A DNA stretch of 6,093 nt from Desulfuromonadales bacterium C00003107 (GTDB lineage: Bacteria; Desulfobacterota; Desulfuromonadia; Desulfuromonadales; Syntrophotaleaceae). Shown here piece after piece: positions 5,631 through 6,093 of the stretch. The stretch covers positions 1 to 6,093 of the forward strand of contig MAXT01000322.1 of assembly GCA_001751225.1 (NCBI GenBank), written 5' to 3'. The translations under genes and the position numbers were made by a program. Numbering within the stretch: position 1 is the stretch's first letter; every line of letters begins with the position of its first letter. A model generated the notes under the pieces. The model was not told the origin of the DNA, searched no databases, and saw only the letters and a program-made list of their open reading frames with translations.

Positions 5631-6093
5631 ATGGCTGAGATGCTCGCTAATTTCGATCCTGAAGTCGCCGGGGCCATTCGGCAGGAAACGGAACGCCAGG
5701 AATATAATCTAGAATTCATTGCGTCGGAAAATTTTGTCAGCGAACAGGTCATGGAAGCTCAGGGCTCCGTCATGACCAATAAGTATGCTGAAGGTTACCC
5801 GCGTAAACGCTTTTATGGTGGTTGTGAAAAGGTCGATATAGTTGAAGACCTGGCCATCGCACGAGCCAAAGAACTCTTCGGTGCCGATCATGCCAATGTT
5901 CAGGCCCATTCCGGTTCCCAAGCTAACATGGCGGTATATTTTGCCGTCTGCAAGCCGGGAGACACCGTGCTGGGCATGGACCTCTCCCATGGCGGCCATC
6001 TTACCCACGGGTCGCCGGTTAACTTTTCCGGTAAGCTATACAATATCGTTTCCTACGGTGTGCAGAAGGACACCGGTCTTATCGATTACGATG
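5631..6093 (+). CDS. glyA: Serine hydroxymethyltransferase GlyA, 5' part (runs off window end)
   Basis: The frame is open from ATG 5631 to the window edge (154 codons plus one base of a usual 410–430). GlyA is a cytosolic PLP enzyme that converts serine and tetrahydrofolate to glycine and methylene-tetrahydrofolate. Visible N-terminal landmarks align with E. coli at a constant offset of three: Ser32 in IASENFVS, Tyr52 and Glu54 in NKYAEGYP, Tyr62 in FYGG, HSGSQAN (93–99), and the PLP-stacking His123 in [12 protein letters not shown]. The PLP-binding lysine lies beyond the window. The usual EGYPG motif reads EGYPR (Arg58). GGAGGT (5617–5622) lies 8 nt before ATG 5631. A second in-frame ATG at 5640, 9 nt after AGAGGG (5625–5630), is a credible alternative that would shorten the protein by three residues. 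The rpiB terminator upstream suggests it begins a new unit. Confidence 0.96.
   Translation, partial: MAEMLANFDPEVAGAIRQETERQEYNLEFIASENFVSEQVMEAQGSVMTNKYAEGYPRKRFYGGCEKVDIVEDLAIARAKELFGADHANVQAHSGSQANMAVYFAVCKPGDTVLGMDLSHGGHLTHGSPVNFSGKLYNIVSYGVQKDTGLIDYD

Noticed and set aside
1..6093. A novel defence, mobile or biosynthetic system
   Set aside because: Every substantial open region is a recognised housekeeping gene with intact motifs, and no transposase, phage, toxin, array or unknown gene is present.

Overview
The window is a bacterial type II fatty-acid synthesis cluster, with every gene on the + strand: plsX (3' part) – fabH – fabD – fabG – acpP – fabF – rpiB – glyA (5' part). The gene order, the moderately GC-rich coding sequence and the protein wording (for example [13 protein letters not shown] in PlsX and [13 protein letters not shown] in FabF) most resemble Desulfuromonadales/Geobacterales (Geobacter, Pelobacter/Syntrophotalea, Desulfuromonas type). 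That placement rests on memory of these families, not on a search. No mobile element, CRISPR array, tRNA/rRNA or sign of recent transfer was seen.

Layout: bases 1–3668 hold plsX, fabH, fabD, fabG and acpP, with gaps of 20–69 nt and a purine-rich ribosome binding site before each internal gene. This fits one transcription unit. A strong intrinsic terminator (3687–3722) follows acpP. The 164-nt acpP–fabF gap also holds a group of three GCCGGC-centred repeat arms that can form two mutually exclusive hairpins (3737–3789). fabF and rpiB (3833–5531) are tightly packed, with the rpiB ribosome binding site overlapping the fabF stop codon, and are followed by a second intrinsic terminator (5540–5579). 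An AT-rich leader then precedes glyA, which runs off the end. The apparent organisation is therefore three units: …plsX-fabH-fabD-fabG-acpP | fabF-rpiB | glyA….

How the genes work together: FabD loads malonyl onto the acyl carrier protein AcpP. FabH condenses an acyl-CoA primer with malonyl-ACP to start a chain, FabG reduces the 3-ketoacyl-ACP, and FabF carries out later condensations. PlsX converts finished acyl-ACP to acyl-phosphate for phospholipid synthesis. The dehydratase (FabZ/FabA), the enoyl reductase and acetyl-CoA carboxylase are not in this window. RpiB (pentose phosphate) and GlyA (serine/glycine and one-carbon units) are metabolic neighbours rather than lipid enzymes.

Nothing here supports a new biological system. 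The points worth a second look are regulatory (the acpP–fabF spacer, the fabG–acpP hairpin beside a near-perfect ribosome binding site, and a micro-ORF over the fabH start) and a few residue changes (Trp in the FabH primer pocket, Arg in the GlyA EGYPG motif).
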